A stretch of 64,000 nt of DNA. Origin: Acidovorax sp. Its GTDB lineage: Bacteria > Pseudomonadota > Gammaproteobacteria > Burkholderiales > Burkholderiaceae_C. Below are positions 44,464-52,499 of the stretch, one piece after another. The notes beneath the pieces are model-generated. The model made no database searches. It had not been told where the DNA came from and saw nothing but the letters and a program-made list of their open reading frames with translations. Position 1 is the stretch's first letter, and the number at the start of each line of letters is the position of its first letter. The DNA lies in NCBI RefSeq assembly GCF_021287135.1, contig NZ_JAJTBB010000085.1:124001-188000 (forward strand), read 5' to 3'. The translations under genes and the position numbers were made by a program.

Positions 44464-45075
44464 ATGCAAAGACGAAATGCTCTTAAATTGATAGCTGCTA
44501 GCGCTTATTCTATAAGCGCTGCAGGCATTTTGGCGGCTTGCTCGGAGAAAAAGGCCGAGTTCCGCGGCGTGGACATCACCGGCGCGGACTACGCCCGCGA
44601 CCTGCCGCTGACCGACCACAACGGGCAGCCGCGCCATATCAAGGATTTTGCGGGCAAGGTGGTGGTGGTGTTCTTTGGATACACGCAGTGCCCGGACGTG
44701 TGCCCCACCTCACTGCAGGAGCTTGTCGAGGTGAAGCAGCTGCTGGGCAAGGATGGTGACCGGCTGCAGGGCATCTTCGTGACCGTGGATCCGGAGCGTG
44801 ACACGCCGGAGATGCTCAAGGCCTACATGGCCAATTTCGACCCGACCTTCCTGGCCCTGCATGGCACGCCTGAGCAACTGGCTGCCGTGGCCAAGGACTT
44901 CAAGATCTACTACAAGAAGGTCGACGGCAAGACGCCCACCAGCTACACCATGGACCACTCTGCCGGCAGCTACGTGTATGACACGGCCGGGCGCCTGCGG
45001 GTGTACAACCGCTACGGCAGCGGCGCCCAGGCGCTGGCTTCGGACGTCAAGACGCTGCTGGCCGAAGCGGGCTGA
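44464..45075 (+). CDS. SCO1/SenC-family lipoprotein, copper chaperone
   Basis: A 203-residue lipoprotein that matures the CuA site of subunit II. The thioredoxin-like domain has the copper-binding FGYTQCPDVCPTS, the distal His in TMDHSAGSYVYD, and FVTVDPERDTPEML. The leader MQRRNALKLIAASAYSISAA ends in lipobox ILAAC. The sequence coding for that leader is a near-consensus copy of the extragenic repeat at 44482-44534, so the repeat has become the export signal. Starts five bases after the ctaB stop and closes the assembly operon. Confidence 0.93.
   Translation: MQRRNALKLIAASAYSISAAGILAACSEKKAEFRGVDITGADYARDLPLTDHNGQPRHIKDFAGKVVVVFFGYTQCPDVCPTSLQELVEVKQLLGKDGDRLQGIFVTVDPERDTPEMLKAYMANFDPTFLALHGTPEQLAAVAKDFKIYYKKVDGKTPTSYTMDHSAGSYVYDTAGRLRVYNRYGSGAQALASDVKTLLAEAG
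44482..44534 (+). repeat. Comamonadaceae extragenic repeat, copy 4 (inside the SCO gene)
   Basis: AAATTGATAGCTGCTAGCGC followed by TTATTCTATAAGCGCTGCAGG and CATTTT, the closest copy here to consensus. Unlike the others it lies wholly inside a reading frame, coding for residues 7-23 of the SCO lipoprotein signal. Confidence 0.85.
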
Positions 45076-45467
45076 CCCCCGCCCGGGCCGCCCGCATGCC
45101 GGTGGGCCGAGGGGTTGCAAGTGTCGTGGATTTGCTGCACCGCGGCCGCGGCAAAGTGACGCACGTCACATTCGCATCAAGTTGCGGAGTTAACCCGGGG
45201 CCGCCGGGGTGCCAACGCAAGCCCGATTCTCTAGAGTGGCAGAAGCTGCCCCCGCCAAGCCGGGCACCGGCTCCGGGCCGGCTCGCCGGTTTCATCTGCG
45301 TTCACTCTCTCCTGTAGGAATCTGGCACCGATGCGTTTGTTGATCGATGCGCCCCGTCCCCAAGGATGGCGGGCGAGAAAGTCGAACCCCGTTGTTTGCG
45401 AACCTCGCAGCCTGTCTGCAAGCCGCTACGGCGCCCCCCATGGGGTCCCCTTGCGAGAGGCCGCTGC
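45076..45467. promoter_or_regulatory. Regulatory gap before the GGDEF-EAL gene with a CRP/FNR-type palindrome
   Basis: In this 392-base gap the perfect palindrome GTGAC-GCAC-GTCAC sits at 45156-45169; read as AGTGA-N6-TCACA (45155-45170) it fits a CRP-family site. No gene is supported in the gap. GAGAGG before the ATG at 45468 is the ribosome-binding site of the next gene. Confidence 0.55.
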
Positions 45468-47267
45468 ATGAACGCGGACGAGGCCAACACGGCCGTTCCC
45501 GCAGAGCTTGAACCCGGCGCGAGACGCGCTGGCGCCGCGCAAGCCTGGCCGTTCTCCTCCGAGGGCGATGCGGCCCTGGTGCTGGCGGCGATGAGCGCAG
45601 CGCCCGACGGGATCCTGCTGGTGGACCGCCAGGGCTGCATTGTCACGGCCAACACCGCCATGGAGGAGATCTCGGGCTATTCGGCGGACGAGCTGTGCGG
45701 CAGTCCTCTGGGCCTGCTGTTGCCCTCGCCCTTGCGCGAGGCCCATGTGCAGCATTTCCAAAGCTACTTCAACGCCCCCTCGCGCCGCCCCATGGGGATG
45801 GGGCGCAACCTGTGGATCGCGCGCAAGGACGGCCGGCTGACGCCGGTGGACATTGCGCTGGGCTACACGGAAGCGCAGGGCGGGACCGCGGTGGCCTTCG
45901 TGCGCGACATCTCGGCGGTGCGCCGGCTGGAGGCGCAAATGCACTTCCAGGCCACCCACGACACCCTGACCGGGCTGGTCAACCGGTGGCAGTTTGGTCA
46001 GCAGCTGGAGCATGCCATTGCCGAATCCACAGGCAGCGGCCAGCCATTTGCGCTGCTCCTGCTGGACCTGGACGACTTCAAGGCCGTCAACGACGGCTAC
46101 GGGCACGCTGCGGGCGACCGCGTGCTGCTGGAGGTGGCCCGCAGGCTCAAGGGCGCCCTGCGGCCGGGCGACACGCTGGCCCGGCTCGGGGGCGACGAGT
46201 TCACGGTGCTGCTGCCCCAGGTTGCGCACGCGCAGGAGGTGGAGGCGGCTGCTGGCCGGCTGCTCCAGGCCTTGTGCCAGCCCTACCAGATGCACGGCTT
46301 TGAACTCGATTCGGGGGCCAGCCTGGGTATTGCCATGTGCCCCCGTGACGCGCAGGACGCGGCAACGCTTTTGCGCTATGCCGACATGGCGATGTACCAC
46401 GCCAAGGAAACCGGACGCGCGCAATACGCTTTTTACGAGCCGCGCCTGGGCCTGCGGATGGCCGAAAAGCTGCAATTGCATGAGCGCCTGAAGCTGGCCT
46501 TGGGCTATGACGGGCTGAAGCTGCACTACCAGCCCCAGGTGGACGTGGCCACGGGGGAAATCCAGGCCGTGGAGGCCCTGCTGCGGTGGCACGACCCCCA
46601 GCTGGGCGAAGTACCGCCCGATCGGTTCATCCCGGTGGCGGAGGCCACGGGGCTCATCCTGGCGCTGGGAGCCTGGGTGCTGGACGCGGCGTGCCAGCAG
46701 ATCGCCGCGTGGGTCGACGCCGGAACGCCCTTGCGGGTCGCGATCAACCTGTCGGTGCAGCAGCTGCGCCAGGCGGACCTGGTGGAACAGATCGAGCGCA
46801 GCCTGGCGCGGCATGGCGCGCCCCCGGGGCTGCTGGAGGTCGAGGTGACAGAAACCCAGGCCATGGCCGACCCGGTGCAGGCGCGCGACGTGCTGTGCCG
46901 GCTGCAGGCGCTCGGGGTGTGCATCGCTCTGGATGACTTCGGCACCGGCCACTCGTCGCTGGCCTACCTGAAGCAGCTGCCCGTGTCCCGCATCAAGATC
47001 GACCGGGAATTTGTCCATCCGCTGCTGCAGAGCCCGGAAGATGCAGCGTTCGTGCAGGCCATCATCGTGCTGGCCCAGACGCTCAAATTGCACGTGGTGG
47101 CCGAGGGCGTCGAGACCGCCGAGCAGCTGGGCATACTGGCCCAGTACGGCTGCGATGCTTACCAGGGCTGGCTGTTTTCCCGCGCCGTGCCGGCAGCCCA
47201 CATCGCCCAGCTCCTGCGGGCGCAGCGGGAAGCCCCTTCGGACGAGGTGTCGCTTCGGCCGGAGTAG
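45468..47267 (+). CDS. PAS-GGDEF-EAL cyclic-di-GMP signalling protein
   Basis: A 599-residue soluble protein that could both make and degrade cyclic di-GMP. PAS sensor at residues ~35-155 (AAPDGILLVDRQGCIVTANTAMEEISGYS), GGDEF domain at ~160-320 with intact GGDEF (241-245) and inhibitory I-site RPGD (232-235), EAL domain at ~335-590 with EALLRW (369-374), NLS, TET, DDFGTG (489-494), KID and EGVET all present. Hence both enzymatic sites look competent. No membrane segment. The PAS ligand is unknown. A CRP/FNR-type palindrome lies about 300 bases upstream; the convergent FNR gene is 14 bases away. Confidence 0.93.
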   Translation: MNADEANTAVPAELEPGARRAGAAQAWPFSSEGDAALVLAAMSAAPDGILLVDRQGCIVTANTAMEEISGYSADELCGSPLGLLLPSPLREAHVQHFQSYFNAPSRRPMGMGRNLWIARKDGRLTPVDIALGYTEAQGGTAVAFVRDISAVRRLEAQMHFQATHDTLTGLVNRWQFGQQLEHAIAESTGSGQPFALLLLDLDDFKAVNDGYGHAAGDRVLLEVARRLKGALRPGDTLARLGGDEFTVLLPQVAHAQEVEAAAGRLLQALCQPYQMHGFELDSGASLGIAMCPRDAQDAATLLRYADMAMYHAKETGRAQYAFYEPRLGLRMAEKLQLHERLKLALGYDGLKLHYQPQVDVATGEIQAVEALLRWHDPQLGEVPPDRFIPVAEATGLILALGAWVLDAACQQIAAWVDAGTPLRVAINLSVQQLRQADLVEQIERSLARHGAPPGLLEVEVTETQAMADPVQARDVLCRLQALGVCIALDDFGTGHSSLAYLKQLPVSRIKIDREFVHPLLQSPEDAAFVQAIIVLAQTLKLHVVAEGVETAEQLGILAQYGCDAYQGWLFSRAVPAAHIAQLLRAQREAPSDEVSLRPE

Positions 47268-47281
47268 CTTCGGACAGGCTG

Positions 47282-47995
47282 TTAAGGCAGCGGCGCGGAG
47301 GCCGCCACCCAGCCCATCAGGGCATCGCGCTGGACTTCGCAGTGCCAGCGGTCGCGGCGCACCACGCCCCCGCGGGCATGGAGCAGGCCCAGCGTGCGCG
47401 CAATCGTCTCGCGCGAGGTGGAGAGCAGGTCGGCCAGCAACTGGTGGCTGGGCAGGCGCACCAGGGTGCTGCGCTGCAACTGGGCCAGTTCCAGCAGCGT
47501 GGCTGCGAGCTGGCCCTGCACGCCCTTGATCCGGACGATGCGGGCCCAGTCCGCGATTCGAGCGTTGGTCTGGGCGTAGCACTGCGCCAGCCCGCGCAGG
47601 AAGCCCGGGTCTGCCAGCAGGCCGTGGCGCGTTGCGCAGGCAATCGGCACCTCGCAGATGCGGCCGGCCGTCAGGGCACGGCATGACAAGGGGGCCGGGT
47701 GGTCCAGCAATGCCGTGGTGCCCAGGGGCTGGCCGGGGCCGGACAGCCCCACCGGGCGCTCCACGCCGTCTTCGCCGCTGCGCAGCAGCACCACCGTGCC
47801 GGTCTTGACGATCTTGAACACACGCGAGGCGGTGTGCCCTTGCTGCAGCAGCAGTTCGCCCTTGCGCACGGAGCGCTCGGTCACCAACCCTGCCCACCGG
47901 CGCCGCTGCGCCTCGTCCAGCCGCCCCAGCATGCACAGCTGCTGCCCCGCACAGTGGGCGCAACCGCCGTCAAAAGCCGTGGAAATGGGGGGCAT
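47282..47995 (-). CDS. FNR-type [4Fe-4S] oxygen-sensing transcription regulator
   Basis: A 237-residue Crp/Fnr-family regulator. The N-terminal cluster reads CAHCAGQQLC (Cys12, Cys15, Cys21), and a fourth cysteine is Cys114 in GRICEVP; the C-x2-C-x5-C spacing and the 93-residue distance to the last cysteine are those of E. coli FNR, so an oxygen-labile cluster is expected. A cyclic-nucleotide-like beta-roll is followed by a C-terminal HTH with LSTSRETIARTLGLLHARG as recognition helix. ATG at 47995; codons further upstream give no family sequence. Converges on the GGDEF-EAL gene. Confidence 0.9.
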   Translation of the reverse strand: MPPISTAFDGGCAHCAGQQLCMLGRLDEAQRRRWAGLVTERSVRKGELLLQQGHTASRVFKIVKTGTVVLLRSGEDGVERPVGLSGPGQPLGTTALLDHPAPLSCRALTAGRICEVPIACATRHGLLADPGFLRGLAQCYAQTNARIADWARIVRIKGVQGQLAATLLELAQLQRSTLVRLPSHQLLADLLSTSRETIARTLGLLHARGGVVRRDRWHCEVQRDALMGWVAASAPLP

Positions 47996-48153
47996 GGGGC
48001 GGTGGCGTGCAGACAACAACAAGGCAAAAAGGCGGGCGACGGTGCCGGCCGGTGTCTGCGCAGGCAGCGCAGCCGGGCGGCTGAGCGGACCTTACCGTGG
48101 TTGTCGGCAAATTGCAACAAAATGTATGCAACGCCGAGTGCCCCCGAGGGCCG

Positions 48154-49161
48154 TTACTCGGCCTTGATGCCCCGCATGGCAATCACGCCGCCCAGCAGGG
48201 CCGTGTCGGTCTTGATGCGGTTGGCCAGGCCCTCGGGCGAAGTGCCCGCCACCTGCCACCCTTGCTGGAAGAGCTTGGTGCGCATTTCCGGGGTGCGGGC
48301 GATCTCGCCGATCACGGCCGCCAGCCTGGCCTGGATGGGCTTGGGCATGGTGGCCGGCGCGGCAAAGGCATTCCAGATTTCCAGGCTGAAGCCGCGAATC
48401 CCCGCCTCGGCAAGGCTGGGGATTTCAGGGGCGAGCGGGCTGCGCCCGGCCGACGTCACCCCCAGCGCACGGAGCTTGCCGGAGCGCACCTGCGCCTGGG
48501 CCAGCGCGGGCGGCAGCAGGGCCATCTGTAGCTGCCCGCCCAGCATGGCGGTGGCCACCTGCGGGTAGCCAGGGTAGGGCACATGCACCGGGTTGATGTT
48601 GCTGCGCGCCTTGAGCAGTTCGGTGCCAATGTGGCCCACCGTGCCGACCCCCGGCGTGCCATAGCTCCACTTGTCACCGGCATTGCGGGCGGCCACAAAG
48701 AACGCGCGTGTATCCGCCGTTGCCGGCACGCCCGGCTGGCTGACGGGGGCTGTCAGTACCAGCGGGGAGGTGCCGATCAGGCTCAGCGGAGCGAGGTCCT
48801 TGAGCGGGTCGTACGGCACGGCCGGATTGATCATCTTGGCGATGGTCATGTTGCCGTTGATCATCAGCCCGATGGTGTGGTCGTCGCGGGCCTTGGCCAC
48901 GGCGTCCGCCCCGATGTTGCCGCCCGCACCGACCTTGTTCTCCACGATGACCGGCTGTCCGAGGGCCTTCGCCAGCGGCTCGGAAAACGCGCGGGCGGTC
49001 AGGTCCGGGGAGGAGCCTGCCGGAAACCCCACGATGATCTTGAGCGGCTTGCTCGGCCAGCCGGGTACGGCGGGGCTGGTCTGGGCCAGGGCCCAAGGCG
49101 TTGCAGAGGCGGTCACCAGGGCCATCAGCAGCGAGGCGCGGCGGGAAACAGGGCGTGACAT
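48154..49161 (-). CDS. Bug-family tripartite tricarboxylate transporter receptor
   Basis: A 335-residue periplasmic binding protein with signal peptide (cleaved after ALAQT, near residue 28). Family motifs: WPSKPLKIIVGFPAGSSPDLTAR, VENKVGAGGNIGADAVAKA, IPSLAEAGIRGF. No membrane transporter subunits are adjacent, so the partner and ligand are unknown. Start at 49161 is the codon with a normal Bug leader (MSRPVSRRASLL); 49206 adds 15 residues. Confidence 0.9.
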   Translation of the reverse strand: MSRPVSRRASLLMALVTASATPWALAQTSPAVPGWPSKPLKIIVGFPAGSSPDLTARAFSEPLAKALGQPVIVENKVGAGGNIGADAVAKARDDHTIGLMINGNMTIAKMINPAVPYDPLKDLAPLSLIGTSPLVLTAPVSQPGVPATADTRAFFVAARNAGDKWSYGTPGVGTVGHIGTELLKARSNINPVHVPYPGYPQVATAMLGGQLQMALLPPALAQAQVRSGKLRALGVTSAGRSPLAPEIPSLAEAGIRGFSLEIWNAFAAPATMPKPIQARLAAVIGEIARTPEMRTKLFQQGWQVAGTSPEGLANRIKTDTALLGGVIAMRGIKAE

Positions 49162-49202
49162 GGAAGCGGTCTCCAAAAAGCGGTCGAAACAAACAATCCG
49201 GG

Positions 49203-49237
49203 ACAAACGAAACGGGGCCCCGGAAGCGGGGCCCCGT
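49203..49237 (-). terminator. Rho-independent terminator of rpoH
   Basis: On the minus strand, perfect stem ACGGGGCCCC / GGGGCCCCGT (arms 49228-49237 and 49212-49221) followed by TTCGTTTGT. Lies 45 bases after the rpoH stop, before the Bug gene. Confidence 0.8.
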
Positions 49238-49281
49238 AGGGCTGTGTCTGCGACATGCAGGATATTAAGCCAACCGCGGCT

Positions 49282-50223
49282 TCAGGCGTATTCGGCCAGC
49301 GCCTTCTTCATCTTCTTCATGGCCGCCACCTCGATCTGGCGGATGCGCTCGGCACTCACCCCATAGACGGCCGCCAGCTCGTGCAGCGTCATGCCGCCCG
49401 AGCCATCGTCGTTCACCTTCAGCCACCGCTCTTCCACGATGCGGCGGCTGCGGTCGTCCAGGCTTTCCAGCGCCGTAGCGATGCCGTCCGAGGCCAGCGC
49501 ATCCCGTTGGCGCGACTCGATCATGGCCGTGGGCTCGTGCGACGCGTCCGCCAGGTAGGCGATGGGCCCAAAGGCCTGTTCGCCATCGTCAGACGGTGCC
49601 GGGTCCAGCAGCACGTCGCCGCCGGCCATGCGGGCTTCCATCTCGATGACTTCTTCGCGCTTCACGTTGAGCTGCGCTGCCACCGAGTCGATTTCGCGCT
49701 CGGAGAGCGTGTCCCGGTGCGTCGCGGCATCGGCGGCGGAAGCGTCGGCCTTGAAACCCTGCTTCATGGAGCGCAGATTGAAGAACAGCTTGCGCTGGGC
49801 CTTGGTGGTCGCCACTTTGACCATGCGCCAGTTCTTCAGGATGTACTCGTGAATCTCTGCCTTGATCCAGTGCATGGCGTAGCTCACCAGGCGCACGCCC
49901 TGGTCCGGATCGAAGCGCTTGACGGCTTTCATCAGGCCGACATTGCCCTCCTGGATCAGGTCGCCCTGGGGCAGTCCATAGCCCAGGTACTGGCGCGAGA
50001 TGGAGACCACCAGGCGCAGGTGCGACATCACCAGCCGGCCGGCGGCGTCCAGATCGTTGTGCTCTTTGAGGCGGCGTGCGTAGGTCTGCTCTTCCTCGTG
50101 CGTGAGCAGGGGCAGGCGGTTGACGGCGGAAATGTACGCGTCCAGATTGCCCAGGGGGGGCACCAGCGCCCAGGGGTTGGCCGGCGCCAGGGTGGTCGTC
50201 ACGGTTCCAGACTGAATGTTCAT
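49282..50223 (-). CDS. rpoH: RNA polymerase heat-shock sigma factor sigma-32
   Basis: A 313-residue sigma-70-family factor. Region 1.2/2 includes VMSHLRLVVSISRQYLGYGLPQGDLIQEGNVGLMKAVKRFDP (spread over residues ~65-110, the polymerase-binding and -10 contacts), RLVSYAMHWIKAEIHEYIL is region 2.4, and the RpoH box is QRKLFFNLR. The C-terminal region 4 HTH reads TLHELAAVYGVSAERIRQIE. A perfect CIRCE element 31 bases upstream of the start shows that HrcA controls its level. Confidence 0.96.
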   Translation of the reverse strand: MNIQSGTVTTTLAPANPWALVPPLGNLDAYISAVNRLPLLTHEEEQTYARRLKEHNDLDAAGRLVMSHLRLVVSISRQYLGYGLPQGDLIQEGNVGLMKAVKRFDPDQGVRLVSYAMHWIKAEIHEYILKNWRMVKVATTKAQRKLFFNLRSMKQGFKADASAADAATHRDTLSEREIDSVAAQLNVKREEVIEMEARMAGGDVLLDPAPSDDGEQAFGPIAYLADASHEPTAMIESRQRDALASDGIATALESLDDRSRRIVEERWLKVNDDGSGGMTLHELAAVYGVSAERIRQIEVAAMKKMKKALAEYA

Positions 50224-50253
50224 TCCAGAAATCCTTTCCTCTAATCCGTCATG

Positions 50254-50280
50254 TTAGCACTCTCTGTGATGGAGTGCTAA
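50254..50280. promoter_or_regulatory. CIRCE element (HrcA operator) of rpoH
   Basis: Perfect consensus TTAGCACTC-N9-GAGTGCTAA. It is 31 bases upstream of the rpoH ATG, so HrcA would repress rpoH transcription. CIRCE at rpoH is known from other betaproteobacteria; the perfect arms make the call firm. Confidence 0.95.
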
Positions 50281-50657
50281 GGCGATAGTTCCGTTCCATT
50301 TCCCACCTTCCAGCTTGCTGGGCACAGGGGGAATGTCGCTTTCACTTGAGTTTTGTATTTTTCTCGTTGAGTTTTGTATTTTTAAGTGTAAAAAAATCGC
50401 CTAACTGATTGTTTTGCAAAGGAAAAATAGCTTTCTGACGGCAGTCAGCCTCGTCATCGGGCCTGCTTTTTAGCGGATTTCAGGAGTCGGGCCATAGCTG
50501 TGGAGGGGCAAGAGGTTCTTTCGGGATCGCTTGAGAGACCGGGGGCTGGCAAGCGATGCCGTGGTGCGGGCTCGGCCTTGCCGTGGTCCGAGGCCGATAG
50601 ACCGTTATGAAAAATTTGCTGGATGCCCAGCCTCTGTTGCGGCCCGTCCGTTTACCC
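50281..50657. other. AT-rich intergenic region upstream of rpoH with phased direct repeats
   Basis: Within this gap the 17-base sequence TTGAGTTTTGTATTTTT occurs twice, at 50346-50362 and 50367-50383, with a 21-base period (two helical turns). The stretch 50340-50430 is strikingly AT-rich beside 65-70% GC flanks. No gene is supported in the gap; short frames do not resemble proteins. Confidence 0.6.
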
Positions 50658-51641
50658 TTAGACAAGCCTGTTCTCCAGACACCGCGCCACCTCAGCACAC
50701 CGGCCATCGTTCATCGCCATCAGGTCGGCATAGACGAGCAGCGGCGGCGCGGTGTTCTCGACCGTCGGGCCGGGGCGAGGCCAGAATGCATCAAGGATCT
50801 CAATGTCCCCCCGCGGGTCAGGACGCAGTCGATGCGCCTGCATGAGCGTACTGCGCGGCGCCCAGGTGTAGAGGCGGCCCGTCTCTGGAATAAGGTAGTT
50901 CGTGAGTATTTGGGCAGCCACCTCACCGCCCCACACTTCGCGTACCCCATCCGGATGCACCGTCTTGCGCCAATCCCGGCCAACGCATGAATAGCGCTGG
51001 GGATGAAGCTTGTCGCGCAGCGCGACAGGGTAGTGCTGTGCCCAGGTGAGTGCCATTTCTTCTGCCGCCAGGAGCCTGCGCCGACGCGACCCGCCTGCCA
51101 GAAAGCCGAGCGCTTGCAGGCTGCCAATCGCACCACATGTCGTTCCCACCGCCACGCCGCTTGCTTGCGCTATTTCTCGCATGGAGGCGGTAGCCAACCC
51201 AGGCTGAGTCAGGAAGGCGAACATGACCCGCAACGTGCTGGCAGATCGCAGCGCTGAGTGTGCTTTCACCGCAAACGGCTCGCTGGGCTTCGGCCGACCC
51301 GAGACAAACACGTAGCACCCCGGGAACTGGAGGTTGGCGTTCCCGGCGGTATCAATGAACGCAATCCCCTTTTGGCGGCATTCCTCCGCAAGGGCTGGCG
51401 TCATGTGGTGTGTAACCAGTAGTGAGGCTCCGCGGGGGGCGTTTGCTGCAAACCAGGACAGTTCACTGCGGCGGTCGACCTTGCGCACATCAGCTACCAA
51501 AACCAGCGGCTCCCGGGTGCGTAGCGGATCAACGGCCACTCGATGGATACCACGCTTCCCAGTGTCCGGCTCCAGCAGCGTCATGCTCAGCGCAGGCGAG
51601 ATCGCTAGCAGCGCTCGGTCTATGACTTCACGTTTGTTCAT
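50658..51641 (-). CDS. AbiEi-like type IV antitoxin family protein (orphan)
   Basis: A 327-residue protein resembling the long AbiEi-type antitoxin/COG4861 group: the segment GIAFIDTAGNANLQFPGCYVFVSGR (residues ~105-130) and a winged-HTH with SMREIAQASGVAVGTTCGAIGSLQALGFL (~170-200) are typical. In type IV systems such proteins repress their operon and oppose an AbiEii-type nucleotidyltransferase. No nucleotidyltransferase gene is present on either side, so the partner is missing or it acts as a stand-alone regulator. The ATG at 51641 begins MNKREVIDRALLAI; frames upstream give unrelated sequence. A perfect palindrome 12 bases upstream suggests autoregulation. Confidence 0.65.
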   Translation of the reverse strand: MNKREVIDRALLAISPALSMTLLEPDTGKRGIHRVAVDPLRTREPLVLVADVRKVDRRSELSWFAANAPRGASLLVTHHMTPALAEECRQKGIAFIDTAGNANLQFPGCYVFVSGRPKPSEPFAVKAHSALRSASTLRVMFAFLTQPGLATASMREIAQASGVAVGTTCGAIGSLQALGFLAGGSRRRRLLAAEEMALTWAQHYPVALRDKLHPQRYSCVGRDWRKTVHPDGVREVWGGEVAAQILTNYLIPETGRLYTWAPRSTLMQAHRLRPDPRGDIEILDAFWPRPGPTVENTAPPLLVYADLMAMNDGRCAEVARCLENRLV

Positions 51642-51652
51642 AATTCCTGGTT

Positions 51653-51669
51653 GTTCACGGAACGTGAAC
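51653..51669. promoter_or_regulatory. Palindromic operator upstream of the AbiEi-like gene
   Basis: GTTCACG-GAA-CGTGAAC, a perfect inverted repeat 12 bases before the ATG. A related TTCATGAAC occurs at 51678-51686, making a second possible site. Confidence 0.7.
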
Positions 51670-52499
51670 AGTAGTATTTTCATGAACAAATGACTATCCA
51701 CGCAACGGCCGCGTGCAAACACCGCCTGCGCGAATTGCCCGCTCCGGACCGGAGATGGGTGTTTTGATACAGAGGGAAGACGTCTAGAGGACTCAAGGAC
51801 GGTGGGCACCAAGACCATTGCTCCGGCCACGGATTCCCCCGGACGGACAGCTGCGCTCGCAGGGCCCAGCGCCTGATGACACTCAGGGTTGCCACGTCCA
51901 TCTCTCCTGGTCTCCTGCTGCTCAACAAAGCAGCAGGTTAGGTAGTATGTGGATTGCGCATTCCGGTGATGATGACCAGTCAGTCCGGCGCCATGAACAC
52001 TGCAGCAGGTATCTTCCGTCAACGGCCGCAAGCGGCCGGAAGCCGCCAATGCAGGTGCGCCACGCACGGCTCTGGGTGACTTCGCCTATTTGCTCGGCGC
52101 AGCTGCAATGATGCGAACGGAGAGCAAGGCAAACAGAGCCTCCCTCACCCCTAAGCACCGGTCCTCATGAGATTGTGCTGCACATGCTCATCAGCGTGAA
52201 CGCGACTCGAATCCCCAATGCTTCAATAGGAGTAGGACGCGCTTCGCTAAGCCGCACATTTATCGGTGTGACTTTGGGATGTGCTCTTTGAGCCCAATGG
52301 CCTGGAGGTGATGATTAGCTTGCTCCTCCGCGCCCAGTCTGGTGCGTTTTCGTAGGTTTCGGCAGTGAAATGCAAATTCTTGAGTCAGCTCGGCTATGTC
52401 GTCTACCCGCAGACCAACTAGCGCCAAGCAGAATCCCAACGGCAATGCCCTCAGGTCAAAAGTCCCCATATCATCCAGCAGCCAGCAGCCAGCAAGTCA
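51670..52499. other. Gene-poor stretch with a diverged repeat copy
   Basis: 830 bases without a convincing gene. A 69-codon minus-strand frame at 52260-52469 has no recognisable family and weak coding character. The part 51953-52057 is one of two inverted, diverged copies described separately. Composition is mixed and patchy, as expected of degraded accessory DNA. Confidence 0.5.
51953..52057 (-). repeat. Diverged ~100 bp repeat, copy A
   Basis: On the minus strand this runs CCGCTTGCGGCCG, AAGATACCTGCTG, TTCATGGCGCCGGACTGAC, GGTCATCATCACCGG, ATGCGCAAT. Copy B at 54548-54649 on the plus strand keeps the same blocks in the same order with scattered substitutions. The contained palindrome GGCCGCAAGCGGCC can form a hairpin. 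Confidence 0.7.

Noticed and set aside
45321-45340. Sigma-54-like TGGCACC before the GGDEF-EAL gene
   Set aside because: The GC element is not at the required distance from GG.
45426-47963. Minus-strand frame of 845 codons opposite the GGDEF-EAL gene
   Set aside because: Shadow frame; it also runs through the FNR gene out of frame and has no domain likeness.
52195-52235. Possible tRNA remnant (GACTCGAATCCCC)
   Set aside because: A T-arm-like string without a matching acceptor stem, anticodon arm or D-arm.
52260-52469. 69-codon minus-strand frame in the gap before the LysR gene
   Set aside because: No family likeness, no good start signal, and it lies in degraded DNA; left as unannotated.
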